Shown here one piece after another: positions 44,692 to 53,277 of a stretch of DNA of 64,000 nt. Within the stretch, counting starts at the first letter, position 1; every line of letters starts with the position of its first letter. Made by a program: the position numbers and the translations under genes. The stretch comes from Lachnospiraceae bacterium UBA1759. Lineage in GTDB: Bacteria; Bacillota; Clostridia; Lachnospirales; Lachnospiraceae. The notes under the pieces were generated by a model. That model did no database searches and was not told where the DNA came from. It worked only from the letters and a program-made list of their open reading frames with translations. The stretch lies in the NCBI GenBank assembly GCA_002315555.1, contig DCHF01000001.1, forward strand, positions 78,746 to 142,745. The letters run 5' to 3'.

Positions 44692-45948
44692 ATGGCATCC
44701 AACGAAAACAACCACAGTGCGGATTACGAGAATTCCGCAGTGCCGCAGTCAGAACGCAGAAGTCTTCTGACGATGTTCATGATCATGCTGGGCTTCACCT
44801 TCTTCTCAGCCAGCATGTGGGTAGGCCAGCAGCTTGCTGCAGGTCTTGATCTTCCGGGTTTCATCGGTTCCCTTCTTCTGGGCGGCCTGATCCTTGGCCT
44901 GTACACCGGTCTTCTCGGCTATGTCGGCGCAAAGACCGGCTTAAGCCTGGACCTTCTTGCCCGCCGTTCCTTCGGTATCAAGGGTTCCTGGCTTCCGTCC
45001 GCAATGATCAGCTTCACGCAGATCGGCTGGTTCGGCGTAGGTGTCGCAATGTTTGCGATCCCGGTCGCCAATGCATTCTTTAACGGCAGCACTGCCGCTC
45101 AGTGGATCATGGTCATCGTCGCAGGTATCCTGATGACCGCTTCCGCATACTTCGGCATCAAGTCCCTGACCATCGTCAGCTACGTTGCCGTTCCGTGTGT
45201 CGCGATCCTCGGTACCATCGCCATGATCATGGCAATTGCAAAGGGTGAAGGCACCCTGGCTCAGCAGTTTGCAAAAGAAGCGGGCGGCCTCGGCGTCATC
45301 AGCGGCGCAGGCCTTGTTATCGGTTCCTTCGTATCCGGCGGTTCCGCGACCCCGAACTTCACCCGTTACGCAAAGAACGGCCACGTCGGTTTCTGGGTAA
45401 CCGTTGTTGCATTCTTCATCGGCAACTCTCTGATGTTCTTCTTCGGTGCCGTTTCCTACGTATTCGTAGGCGGTAACGACATCTTCGAAGTCATGCTCAA
45501 CCTGAACCTGTTCTACCTTGCGGTTCTTGTTCTCGGCCTGAATATCTGGACCACCAACGATAACGCACTGTACTCATCCGGCCTTGGTCTTGCAAACATC
45601 TTCGGCGTCAAGAAGAAGACGATGGTTCTTGCAGGCGGTATCCTGGGTACCCTGACCGCAATCTGGTTATACTGGAACTTCTGCGGTTGGCTGAACATCC
45701 TGAACTGCACGCTGCCGCCCATCGGCCTCATCCTGGTTCTGGACTACTTCGTCAACAAGAAGAATTACGAAGAGAACACCGAAATGAAGCAGGTCAACTG
45801 GTTTGCGGTCATCGGCGTAGTCCTCGGTGCAGTGGTTGCAAACCTGTTAAAGTGGGGTATTGCTTCCGTTAACGGTATGGTCGTTGCGGCGATCTGCTAC
45901 GGCATCGGCGCGCTGGTAAGCAAGAAGAACGCTGGCTCCGCAAAATAA
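44692..45948 (+). CDS. Cytosine/purine permease, CodB type
   Basis: A 418-residue NCS1-family nucleobase transporter with about twelve membrane helices. The segment GLSLDLLARRSFGIKGSWLPS is typical of CodB, and so are SGGSATPNFTRYAKN and WTTNDNALYSSGLGLAN. It should import cytosine or a related base with a proton or sodium. It lies 107 bp after the PRTase-like gene, same strand, with AGAGGAG upstream. No cytosine deaminase gene is nearby, which leaves the substrate open. Confidence 0.87.
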   Translation: MASNENNHSADYENSAVPQSERRSLLTMFMIMLGFTFFSASMWVGQQLAAGLDLPGFIGSLLLGGLILGLYTGLLGYVGAKTGLSLDLLARRSFGIKGSWLPSAMISFTQIGWFGVGVAMFAIPVANAFFNGSTAAQWIMVIVAGILMTASAYFGIKSLTIVSYVAVPCVAILGTIAMIMAIAKGEGTLAQQFAKEAGGLGVISGAGLVIGSFVSGGSATPNFTRYAKNGHVGFWVTVVAFFIGNSLMFFFGAVSYVFVGGNDIFEVMLNLNLFYLAVLVLGLNIWTTNDNALYSSGLGLANIFGVKKKTMVLAGGILGTLTAIWLYWNFCGWLNILNCTLPPIGLILVLDYFVNKKNYEENTEMKQVNWFAVIGVVLGAVVANLLKWGIASVNGMVVAAICYGIGALVSKKNAGSAK

Positions 45949-45965
45949 ATATAAACATTTACAGG

Positions 45966-45995
45966 CGGCATCCTTACAGTATAAGGGTGCCGTTT
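45966..45995 (+). terminator. Terminator after the permease gene
   Basis: CGGCATCCTT and AAGGGTGCCG arms (one G-T pair) with a short TTTG tail. Confidence 0.6.
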
Positions 45996-46023
45996 GTGCA
46001 ATTTCTTATGTAAGGAGAATTCC

Positions 46024-46869
46024 ATGAAAACAAGTGAGATCCATATCCGTGATCCGTTTATTCTGAAGGACAACGGAAAGTATTATATGACCGGAACCAT
46101 CGGCGCGTCTACCTGGGGGCGCGGAAACGGTTTTGATGCTTATGTCAGCGAGGACCTGGAGAACTGGGACGGTCCGTTCCCGATCTTCCGCGCAGGTGAG
46201 GATTTCTGGGCAGACCGGAACTTCTGGGCGGCGGAAATGCATGTTTATAACGGCGGTTATTATCTGTTTGCTTCCTTTAAAGCGGAAGGAAAGTCCCGCG
46301 GTACGCAGATCCTGAAGGCCGATAACCCGCTGGGCCCGTATGTTCCGATGACGGAGCGCCCGGTCACCCCGGACGGATGGGAGTGTCTGGACGGTACGCT
46401 GTACGTGGAGGACGGAAAGCCGTATATCGTTTTCTGTCATGAATGGCTGCAGGTCAAGGACGGCGAGATCCATGCGATGCCGCTCACGGATGACCTGACG
46501 GCGCCGGCCGGCGAGCCGGTCCTTCTGTTCCGCGCGTCGGAAGCACCGTGGAACAAGCAGGAGGATGAGAATCACGTAACGGACGGGCCGTTCCTGTATA
46601 GGACGAAGAGCGGAAAACTTCTGATGCTGTGGTCCACGCACGGGTATGAGGGCTATGCCATCGGCTATGCGGAATCCGAAGCGGGAATTACGGGCCCCTG
46701 GCATCAGGTGAAGGACCCTCTGTTCAAAAAAGACGGCGGTCACGGTATGATCTTTGAGAGCTATGACGGAAGACTTTTACTGTCCATTCATCAGCCCAAT
46801 AATACGCCGGATGAACGTCCGCTGTTTCTGGAGGTCACGGATGATGGTGACCGCATAACAGCGAAGTGA
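46024..46869 (+). CDS. GH43-like glycoside hydrolase
   Basis: A 281-residue five-bladed propeller glycosidase of the GH43 group, which removes arabinose, xylose or galactose units. The base Asp10 is in IRDPFIL and the second Asp near 123 in CLDGTLYVEDG. The third position, normally Glu in a EGP motif, is Asp187 here (VTDGPFLY). No signal peptide, so it is cytoplasmic. The ATG at 46024 has AAGGAG; a frame open ten codons earlier is not supported. It stands alone after codB, with its own terminator. Confidence 0.78.
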   Translation: MKTSEIHIRDPFILKDNGKYYMTGTIGASTWGRGNGFDAYVSEDLENWDGPFPIFRAGEDFWADRNFWAAEMHVYNGGYYLFASFKAEGKSRGTQILKADNPLGPYVPMTERPVTPDGWECLDGTLYVEDGKPYIVFCHEWLQVKDGEIHAMPLTDDLTAPAGEPVLLFRASEAPWNKQEDENHVTDGPFLYRTKSGKLLMLWSTHGYEGYAIGYAESEAGITGPWHQVKDPLFKKDGGHGMIFESYDGRLLLSIHQPNNTPDERPLFLEVTDDGDRITAK

Positions 46870-46902
46870 ACAAATTAATGTAAATAAATGTGACGGAAGA
46901 AT

Positions 46903-46943
46903 AAAAAGGGGGGGGGTTAAACACTTGAAATCCTCCTTTTTTT
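46903..46943 (+). terminator. Terminator with a nine-G run
   Basis: AAAAAGG plus a G9 run (46908-46916) can pair with CCTCCTTTTTTT at 46932-46943. The homopolymer makes the exact stem variable. Confidence 0.55.
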
Positions 46944-46981
46944 CTGTTATACTTACAATTACTTTTAACCAAGGGAGAACT

Positions 46982-47560
46982 ATGGACTCGAAAAAGTACG
47001 TAAAGGACTATGTGATCGTAGAGGATTATGATCCCGTCCGGAAGAAACTGATCACAAAAGCGGTGTATAACGGTAAATATTTCGGCTTTGTACATGCGGA
47101 TGAGATCGGTAAGGTGAAAGGCCTGTATCTTTCGGTATCCGCTCTGATTTTTCTGTCCTATGCGGGTATCCTGTTTGTGAATGCTCCATGCACGCACATC
47201 TGGTACACGATGGTCCCGCTTGCGTTTCTGATGCTTCCGCTGATCTTTATGGCGGCATCGGCCCTCCGCCTGATCCGGGCGGGAGAGAAGATGACCCGTG
47301 AGCACCGGGACAAGGTGACGGACCGCTACCGCACGGTGACCCTGATCCAGACCATCCTTTCCGGAATCGCACTTCTCGGCCATGTGGTGTACAGCATCCT
47401 GACCGGCGATACGGGAAGAGACATTCTCTACTATATACTGACGATACTGATCTTTGCAGCATCGTTTCTTCTTTTTTATAAGAGGGAACTGCTTGCGACC
47501 GAAGAGCTTCCGGCGGAAACACCGGCAGTCCTTTTGGAAGAGGAGAGCAGTGAACAGTAA
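46982..47560 (+). CDS. Four-helix membrane protein, function unknown
   Basis: A 192-residue protein I do not recognise. After a soluble N-terminus with an EDYDP motif (1-45) come four predicted membrane helices: LYLSVSALIFLSYAGILFV, TMVPLAFLMLPLIFMAAS, TLIQTILSGIALLGHVVYSI and ILYYILTILIFAASFLLFY. It ends in an acidic tail (EELPAETPAVLLEEESSEQ). The ATG at 46982 follows AAGGGAG; the frame upstream covers the promoter. It precedes the oligopeptide ABC operon by 91 bp but its role is unclear. Confidence 0.6.
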   Translation: MDSKKYVKDYVIVEDYDPVRKKLITKAVYNGKYFGFVHADEIGKVKGLYLSVSALIFLSYAGILFVNAPCTHIWYTMVPLAFLMLPLIFMAASALRLIRAGEKMTREHRDKVTDRYRTVTLIQTILSGIALLGHVVYSILTGDTGRDILYYILTILIFAASFLLFYKRELLATEELPAETPAVLLEEESSEQ

Positions 47561-47651
47561 GCGGGGGACGCGGAATAGGGTTAAAAGCTTACATTGGTTG
47601 TAACAGACCGAAACGGCTGTTGTAACATATAAAAATTGAGGAGGAAAAAAC

Positions 47652-50024
47652 ATGAAGAAGTTTTCCAAAATTCTGGCTCTGCTTCTTGCTGCAATGATGG
47701 TTATGTCCCTGGTTGCCTGCGGTTCTAAGAATACCGAAGAGACCACCAAGGCTGCAGAAACCACCACTGCTGCAGAAACCACCAAGGCAGAAGAAACTGA
47801 CGCTCCGGAAGAAACCGAAGATGAAGTTACCACCGGCGGTACTCTCGTATACGCTACTTCTACTTTTGGTCAGAAGTTCAGCCCGTTCTTCTACACCACT
47901 GTTTATGACGGTGAGGTAGCAGACAAGGTCACCGGTTATCTGCTTGCTGCAGATCGTGGTGGCGCTATCATCAACAATGGTATTGAAGGTGAGACCATTA
48001 ACTACAATGGTACCGACTATACCTACTACGGCTTAGGTGATATCGAGGTCGTTCAGAACGATGACGGTACCGTAGATTACAACCTCACCATGCGTGATGA
48101 CGTTGTATTCTCTGACGGTGTTCCGGCTACCATCGACGACGTTATTTTCGGTATCTACGTTTGCTGCGACCCGATGTACGATGGTTCTTCCACTCTGTAC
48201 GCACTTCCGATCGAAGGTATGGATGCATATCGTTCCGGTATGGACTCTCTGTTCAACCTGCTGCTTGCAGCCGGTGAAGACAACACTGATTTCACCAACT
48301 GGGATGAAGCTACTCAGACCGCTTTCTGGGCAGAGTATCATGAAGCCGGTGCTGCATTTGCACAGGGCATCATCGACTACTGCGTAGACAACTACATTGA
48401 CTATGCTGAGTCTTACATCGGCGCTACCGCTGATGAAGTTACCGCTGATGAAGCACTCCAGGTTAAGCTTGGTATGTTCCTGTGGGGCTTTGACGGCGGC
48501 TGGTTCGAAGGCGCTACCGCTTCCGATTACTGGGATGTAATCGTTGCTGCATACGACGGCGACATCGCAACCGCAGACAGCAAGGAAGCAGGTTACACCT
48601 CTTTCTATGACAGCTTTGATACTTCCAAGTACGAAGAGGCTGTTGCATTCGGTGACGGTGCTGCAAACATCTCCGGTATCACGAAGACCGGCGACTACAG
48701 CATGACCATCCACATGACCTCTTACGATGCTACCGCTATCTACAGCATGAGCTTCATCGTTGCTCCGATGCACTACTACGGCGATGCTTCTCTGTATGAT
48801 TACAACAACAACTCCTTCGGTTTCAAGAAGGGTGACCTGTCCGGCGTTAAGGCTAAGACCTCTGCTCCGATGGGTTGTGGTCCGTACGTATTCGAAGGCT
48901 ATGACAACGGTGTTGTTACCCTGAAGGCAAACGAGAACTACTACCTCGGCGCTCCGAAGATCGAAACCATCCTGATGCAGGAATCTGTTGACTCCGACTA
49001 TGTTCCGGGTATCATCTCCGGTTCCTTCGACGTTGCATCTCCGTCCATCTCCAACACCACTCTGATGGCTATTAAGGACGGCAACTCCAACGGCGAACTG
49101 GTTGGCGACACCATCACCACCTACCTTGTAGACTACCGTGGATACGGCTACATCGGTGTTTCCGCTGAACTCGTTAAGATCGGCGATGACGCTGGTTCCG
49201 ACGCATCCAAGGCTCTTCGTAAGGGCTTCATGACTCTGTTCTCCGTATATCGTGACACTGTTATCAACTCTTACTACGGCGACCGTGCATCTGTTATCCA
49301 GTACCCGATCTCCAACACCTCTTGGGCTGCTCCGAAGCCGGCTGATGAAGGCTACGAAGTTGCATACTCCAAGGATGCTGACGGCAACCAGATCTACACT
49401 GACGGCATGACCGACGAGCAGAAGTATGAAGCAGCTAAGGAAGCTGCAATCACCTGGTTCAAGGCTGCAGGCTTCACCTATGATGAAGCAGCAGGCAAGT
49501 TCACCGATGTTACCGAGACCTACGAAGTTATGATCCCGGGCCAGGGCGAACAGGACCATCCGGCATACGGTATCGTAGTTGCTGCATCTGAAGTTCTTGC
49601 TGAACTCGGCATCACCCTTCAGGTAAACGACGTAGGTACCTCTACCTGGAACAACGCACTGGAAGGCAACACCGCTATGATGTGGGCTGCTGCATGGCAG
49701 TCTTCTGTAGACCCGGATATGACCCAGGTTTACACCAGCGGCAACTATGTCACCGGTACCAACTCCAACCACTATGCAATTCGTGATACCGAGCTTGACT
49801 CCCTGATCGCTCAGGGCCGTGCAAGTGCCGATACCGAAGAGCGTAAGTCTATCTACAAGAATTGCTTCGATATCGTTCTTGATTGGGGTGTTGAACTCCC
49901 GACCTATCAGAGAAAAGACTGTGTAACCGTTTCTTCTCAGCGTATCGATACCGATACCGTTCCTGGCGATCTTACTCCGTACTACGGCGTATTCGCAGAA
50001 CTGGAAAAGCTTGCTACCAAGTAA
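47652..50024 (+). CDS. Oligopeptide-type ABC substrate-binding lipoprotein
   Basis: A 790-residue family 5 solute-binding protein (OppA/DppA type). A lipoprotein signal ends at LVACG with Cys23; then comes a Thr/Ala/Glu linker made of repeated ETTKAAETT units to about residue 60, then the binding domain. It is larger than typical OppA (about 540). The gene prefers GCT, GTT, GGT and ACC codons far more than its neighbours, as expected for a very highly expressed protein. A GAGGAGG site precedes it and a terminator-like hairpin follows, before the permease genes. Substrate may be a peptide or oligosaccharide. Confidence 0.87.
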   Translation: MKKFSKILALLLAAMMVMSLVACGSKNTEETTKAAETTTAAETTKAEETDAPEETEDEVTTGGTLVYATSTFGQKFSPFFYTTVYDGEVADKVTGYLLAADRGGAIINNGIEGETINYNGTDYTYYGLGDIEVVQNDDGTVDYNLTMRDDVVFSDGVPATIDDVIFGIYVCCDPMYDGSSTLYALPIEGMDAYRSGMDSLFNLLLAAGEDNTDFTNWDEATQTAFWAEYHEAGAAFAQGIIDYCVDNYIDYAESYIGATADEVTADEALQVKLGMFLWGFDGGWFEGATASDYWDVIVAAYDGDIATADSKEAGYTSFYDSFDTSKYEEAVAFGDGAANISGITKTGDYSMTIHMTSYDATAIYSMSFIVAPMHYYGDASLYDYNNNSFGFKKGDLSGVKAKTSAPMGCGPYVFEGYDNGVVTLKANENYYLGAPKIETILMQESVDSDYVPGIISGSFDVASPSISNTTLMAIKDGNSNGELVGDTITTYLVDYRGYGYIGVSAELVKIGDDAGSDASKALRKGFMTLFSVYRDTVINSYYGDRASVIQYPISNTSWAAPKPADEGYEVAYSKDADGNQIYTDGMTDEQKYEAAKEAAITWFKAAGFTYDEAAGKFTDVTETYEVMIPGQGEQDHPAYGIVVAASEVLAELGITLQVNDVGTSTWNNALEGNTAMMWAAAWQSSVDPDMTQVYTSGNYVTGTNSNHYAIRDTELDSLIAQGRASADTEERKSIYKNCFDIVLDWGVELPTYQRKDCVTVSSQRIDTDTVPGDLTPYYGVFAELEKLATK

Positions 50025-50043
50025 TTCTATTTGATGGCTTTAC

Positions 50044-50085
50044 AACCACGGAAGGGGGCTATCCCCCTCCCGTGGTTATTCTGTT
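50044..50085 (+). terminator. Partial terminator between binding protein and permease genes
   Basis: AACCACGG...AGGGGG and CCCCCT...CCGTGGTT arms (50044-50077) with a weak T tail. It probably lets the binding protein be made in excess. A second hairpin, GGTCCG/CGGACC, is at 50134-50151. Confidence 0.65.
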
Positions 50086-50196
50086 ATTATAACGAAAAAA
50101 TGATTCGGGGGTGTTTTCACCCGCAACTCTGTTGGTCCGGATCATCGGACCTACCTTATAACGGTTTGTTACTAATTCGAATGGAGATCACGAAAG

Positions 50197-51186
50197 ATGT
50201 TTAAGTATACTGTAAAACGCCTTTTATACAGTGTGATAATCCTGTTCTTCGTCATGTTCATCATCTATATCCTGATGTACAACATGCCGGGCGGATACAT
50301 TGAAACCAAGGCAAGAGAACTGGCGTCCCGTCCGGGTGCTACGAAGAGCTATTCCGAATGGCTTGCGGATCTGAATGCTCAATATGGTATGGATAAAGGT
50401 ATTGTTGTCGGTTATTTCACCTGGCTCGGCAGCGCGGCGCGCGGTCAGTGGGGCGATAGCTGGGCATGGACCATTCCCGTTACTCAGGAATTCAGAAATA
50501 CCGTATGGTACAGTTTTGCACTTGGTTGCATCTCCTTTGTTTTTGAGATCCTGATCGCGATTCCGCTCGGTATTGCCGCTGCGAAGAAGCAGTACAGCTT
50601 TACCGACTATTTCACGACTGTCGTATCGATGGTCTGTATATCAATGCCCACATTCTTCCTGGCGACCATTCTGAAGTACGTCTTCTCGGTCAAGCTGGGC
50701 TGGCTTGATATCAGCGGTATGCAGTCCCGTTTCTATCAGGAGCTTACTCCCTTTGGACAATTCCTGGATGTAGCGAAGCATTTCATTATGCCGGCCATTA
50801 CCCTGATCATTATCTCGATCGGCGGCCTGATGCGTTACACCCGTACCAATATGCTGGAAGTATTGAACTCGGATTACATCCGTACCGCTCGCGCGAAGGG
50901 CGTTCCGGAAAAGGAAGTTATTAATAAGCATGCTTTCAGAAATACACTGATTCCGCTCGTTACCACCCTTGGCGGTATGCTTCCGGGCCTGTTCTCCGGT
51001 GCTCTGATCACCGAGACCCTGTTCTCCATCCGCGGTATCGGTTATGCTTCTTACACCTCAATGACGCAGGCGGATATTCCGTTCATCATGTTCTATCTTG
51101 CGTTCCTGTCTATCCTGACACTTCTCGGAAACCTGATCTCCGACCTGCTGTACGGTATTGTTGACCCGCGCGTACGCTTAGAGTAA
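50197..51186 (+). CDS. oppB: Oligopeptide ABC transporter permease, OppB type
   Basis: A 329-residue permease with the usual OppB opening (YTVKRLLYSVIILFFVMFIIY) and six membrane helices. The ATPase-contact loop reads DYIRTARAKGVPEKEVINKHAFRNTLIP, followed by GALITETLFSIRGIGY. It forms the channel with the OppC-type protein. The gap of 172 bp after the binding-protein gene holds two hairpins. It is followed after 13 bp by oppC. Confidence 0.92.
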   Translation: MFKYTVKRLLYSVIILFFVMFIIYILMYNMPGGYIETKARELASRPGATKSYSEWLADLNAQYGMDKGIVVGYFTWLGSAARGQWGDSWAWTIPVTQEFRNTVWYSFALGCISFVFEILIAIPLGIAAAKKQYSFTDYFTTVVSMVCISMPTFFLATILKYVFSVKLGWLDISGMQSRFYQELTPFGQFLDVAKHFIMPAITLIIISIGGLMRYTRTNMLEVLNSDYIRTARAKGVPEKEVINKHAFRNTLIPLVTTLGGMLPGLFSGALITETLFSIRGIGYASYTSMTQADIPFIMFYLAFLSILTLLGNLISDLLYGIVDPRVRLE

Positions 51187-51199
51187 GGAGGTGCTTGAG

Positions 51200-53263
51200 A
51201 TGGCTAAATATAATTTAAATGAAGAATTAAAAGCACGTGAAGCTGCTGAGAAGAAGCAGAAAAACCTTACCGAAAGCGGCGAAAAGAAACTTGACGACGT
51301 CACCCGTGTCAAGGTCCTTTCCCCGGGCCGTCAGGTCTTCAAGCGTTTCATTCGTAACCGTCTTGCGGTTTTCGGTTCCGTTACGCTGATCATTCTGTTC
51401 CTGTTCTCCTTTGTGGGTCCGCTCCTTTATCCGTACGGACAGAAGCAGATCTTCTATAAGTACGAGACCGAAGAAATGAACTACGGTCTTGCAAAAGAAA
51501 ATACCGCATACAATGGTTATGACGTCGGCGAGTCCGAACTTTCCTCCAAGGTCGTCAATGCCATGAACTCCAATATCAAGTCCATGATCGAAAAGGATGA
51601 AGCGCTTCGCGTCGTCTTTGACGATGACGGACAGGCTTATCAGATCGAAAAGCTCGGTACCGAGGTCTACATGCTTTCCAAGGCGGATGCCAAGGAGATC
51701 GCGACTTCCGGTGACATCGAGATCTTTGTCGGTACCTACAATGCGATCTCCAAGAAGGTCGATTGGGACAGTGACGAGGTGACCGGTCTGGAAGCTGCCG
51801 CAGGTAAGGCGATTACCCTGAAGAGCGAAAAAGGCGAGATCACCGTTGGCACCGATACCTACAAGTTCGTAGCCGGCGATAACAAGACCTACGATCTTTT
51901 CTATGCATTCAGCGGCGTAAAATATGCCGGCAAGGAGCAGGGCAGTGCGTTTGAAAAGGCACTGGAGGCTGCTTCCGAGAATCAGGATGAAAGCTTTGAA
52001 GCAGACGGCAAGACCTATGTTGTTTCCTACGGTAAGGATTACAGCACCGTATATACCGTAAGCGGAGAAGCAAGCGGCAAGGTCTACACCCGTTTCACCC
52101 TGGATACATTTGAGACCGCTACCAAGGTTTCCGACACCTTCCGCGCGCAGGCACTGGTCAATGCTTATTCGACCGGCGCGTTCTCTGCTGACGGTGCGGA
52201 TTACACCATCGAGCCGACTGAAACGGAAGAACTGATCGTTTACAATGCCGATGGCAGCGAATTCGCGGAATTCTCCCTGTTCACTGTTCGCCGTTACACC
52301 GGTGAAGACAGCATGGATTATGACTTAAAGAAGGCAATCGCCGAGTGCATCGACGAGTTTACCTCAGCCGGAAAGAAGGAAGGTTCTCTGAGCCATCGTC
52401 TTCCGCAGCAGGATGCTGAAACCGGTCTTTACACCTACGATGAAAACGGTGACCTGGTCTACAATGACGCAGAGATCACCATCACGCAGAGTGCTACCGG
52501 TGAATATGTCTTAAGAGCCGATCAGGTCATTTACAAGATCGATATTTACGCAGGCCCGTCCGCAGCTCACATTCTCGGCACCGACGGCGATGGCTTTGAC
52601 GTATTTGCACGTATCATGTACGGCGGCCGTATCTCTCTTATGGTCGGTTTCGTCGTAATCTTCATCGAGACCTTCCTCGGCATCATTATGGGCGGTCTGG
52701 CCGGCTACTACGGCGGTTGGGTCGATAACCTCATCATGCGTCTTGTAGATATTTTCTACTGCTTACCGTCCATGCCGATCATGATCATCCTCGGTGCAAT
52801 GATGGATGCTCTCCGCATGAACACTTATGTACGTCTTATGATCATGATGGCCGCTCTCGGTATCATGGGCTGGGCCGGCGTCGCAAGACTTGTCCGTGGC
52901 CAGATCCTTTCACTCCGTGAGCAGGAATTTATGCTTGCTGCAGAAGCAACCGGCCTGAAGGTCCGCCATCGTATTTTCCGTCACCTGGTTCCGAACGTCA
53001 TGCCGCAGCTGATCGTTACGGCAACGATGGGTATCGGTGGTGTCATCATTACCGAGTCCACCCTTTCCTTCTTAGGACTTGGTGTTAAGCATCCGCTTGC
53101 TACCTGGGGCACGATCATCAACTCCGTATCTTCCGCATCCGCAATGGCGCATTACGCGTTCATCTGGATCCCGGTAGGTCTTCTGATCTGCTTCACGGTT
53201 ATCGCATTCAACTTCGTCGGTGACGGTCTTAGAGACGCATACGACCCGAAGGCTAAGAGATAA
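51200..53263 (+). CDS. oppC: Oligopeptide ABC transporter permease, OppC type with large insert
   Basis: A 687-residue protein, more than twice the usual OppC length (about 300). The N-terminal cytoplasmic segment and first helix (about 55-78, LAVFGSVTLIILFLFSFVG) are normal. Then residues 80-455 form a large strand-rich, acidic domain that should lie outside the membrane. The permease core resumes at GTDGDGFDVFARIMYGGRIS (about 458) and includes the ATPase loop EQEFMLAAEATGLKVRHRIFRH. The ATG at 51200 has AAGGAGG; a GTG at 51191 is part of that site. The insert may help dock the large binding protein (inference). Confidence 0.88.
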   Translation: MAKYNLNEELKAREAAEKKQKNLTESGEKKLDDVTRVKVLSPGRQVFKRFIRNRLAVFGSVTLIILFLFSFVGPLLYPYGQKQIFYKYETEEMNYGLAKENTAYNGYDVGESELSSKVVNAMNSNIKSMIEKDEALRVVFDDDGQAYQIEKLGTEVYMLSKADAKEIATSGDIEIFVGTYNAISKKVDWDSDEVTGLEAAAGKAITLKSEKGEITVGTDTYKFVAGDNKTYDLFYAFSGVKYAGKEQGSAFEKALEAASENQDESFEADGKTYVVSYGKDYSTVYTVSGEASGKVYTRFTLDTFETATKVSDTFRAQALVNAYSTGAFSADGADYTIEPTETEELIVYNADGSEFAEFSLFTVRRYTGEDSMDYDLKKAIAECIDEFTSAGKKEGSLSHRLPQQDAETGLYTYDENGDLVYNDAEITITQSATGEYVLRADQVIYKIDIYAGPSAAHILGTDGDGFDVFARIMYGGRISLMVGFVVIFIETFLGIIMGGLAGYYGGWVDNLIMRLVDIFYCLPSMPIMIILGAMMDALRMNTYVRLMIMMAALGIMGWAGVARLVRGQILSLREQEFMLAAEATGLKVRHRIFRHLVPNVMPQLIVTATMGIGGVIITESTLSFLGLGVKHPLATWGTIINSVSSASAMAHYAFIWIPVGLLICFTVIAFNFVGDGLRDAYDPKAKR

Positions 53264-53277
53264 GGAGGTATTAAGAC

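Noticed and set aside
47730..47830. Short direct repeats that could suggest a repeat array
   Set aside because: They encode the repeated Thr/Ala/Glu linker of the binding lipoprotein; unit size and spacing do not fit CRISPR.
48033..49772. A 579-codon minus-strand reading frame opposite the binding-protein gene
   Set aside because: It mirrors strong codon bias in the real gene; the product resembles no family and lacks a ribosome site.
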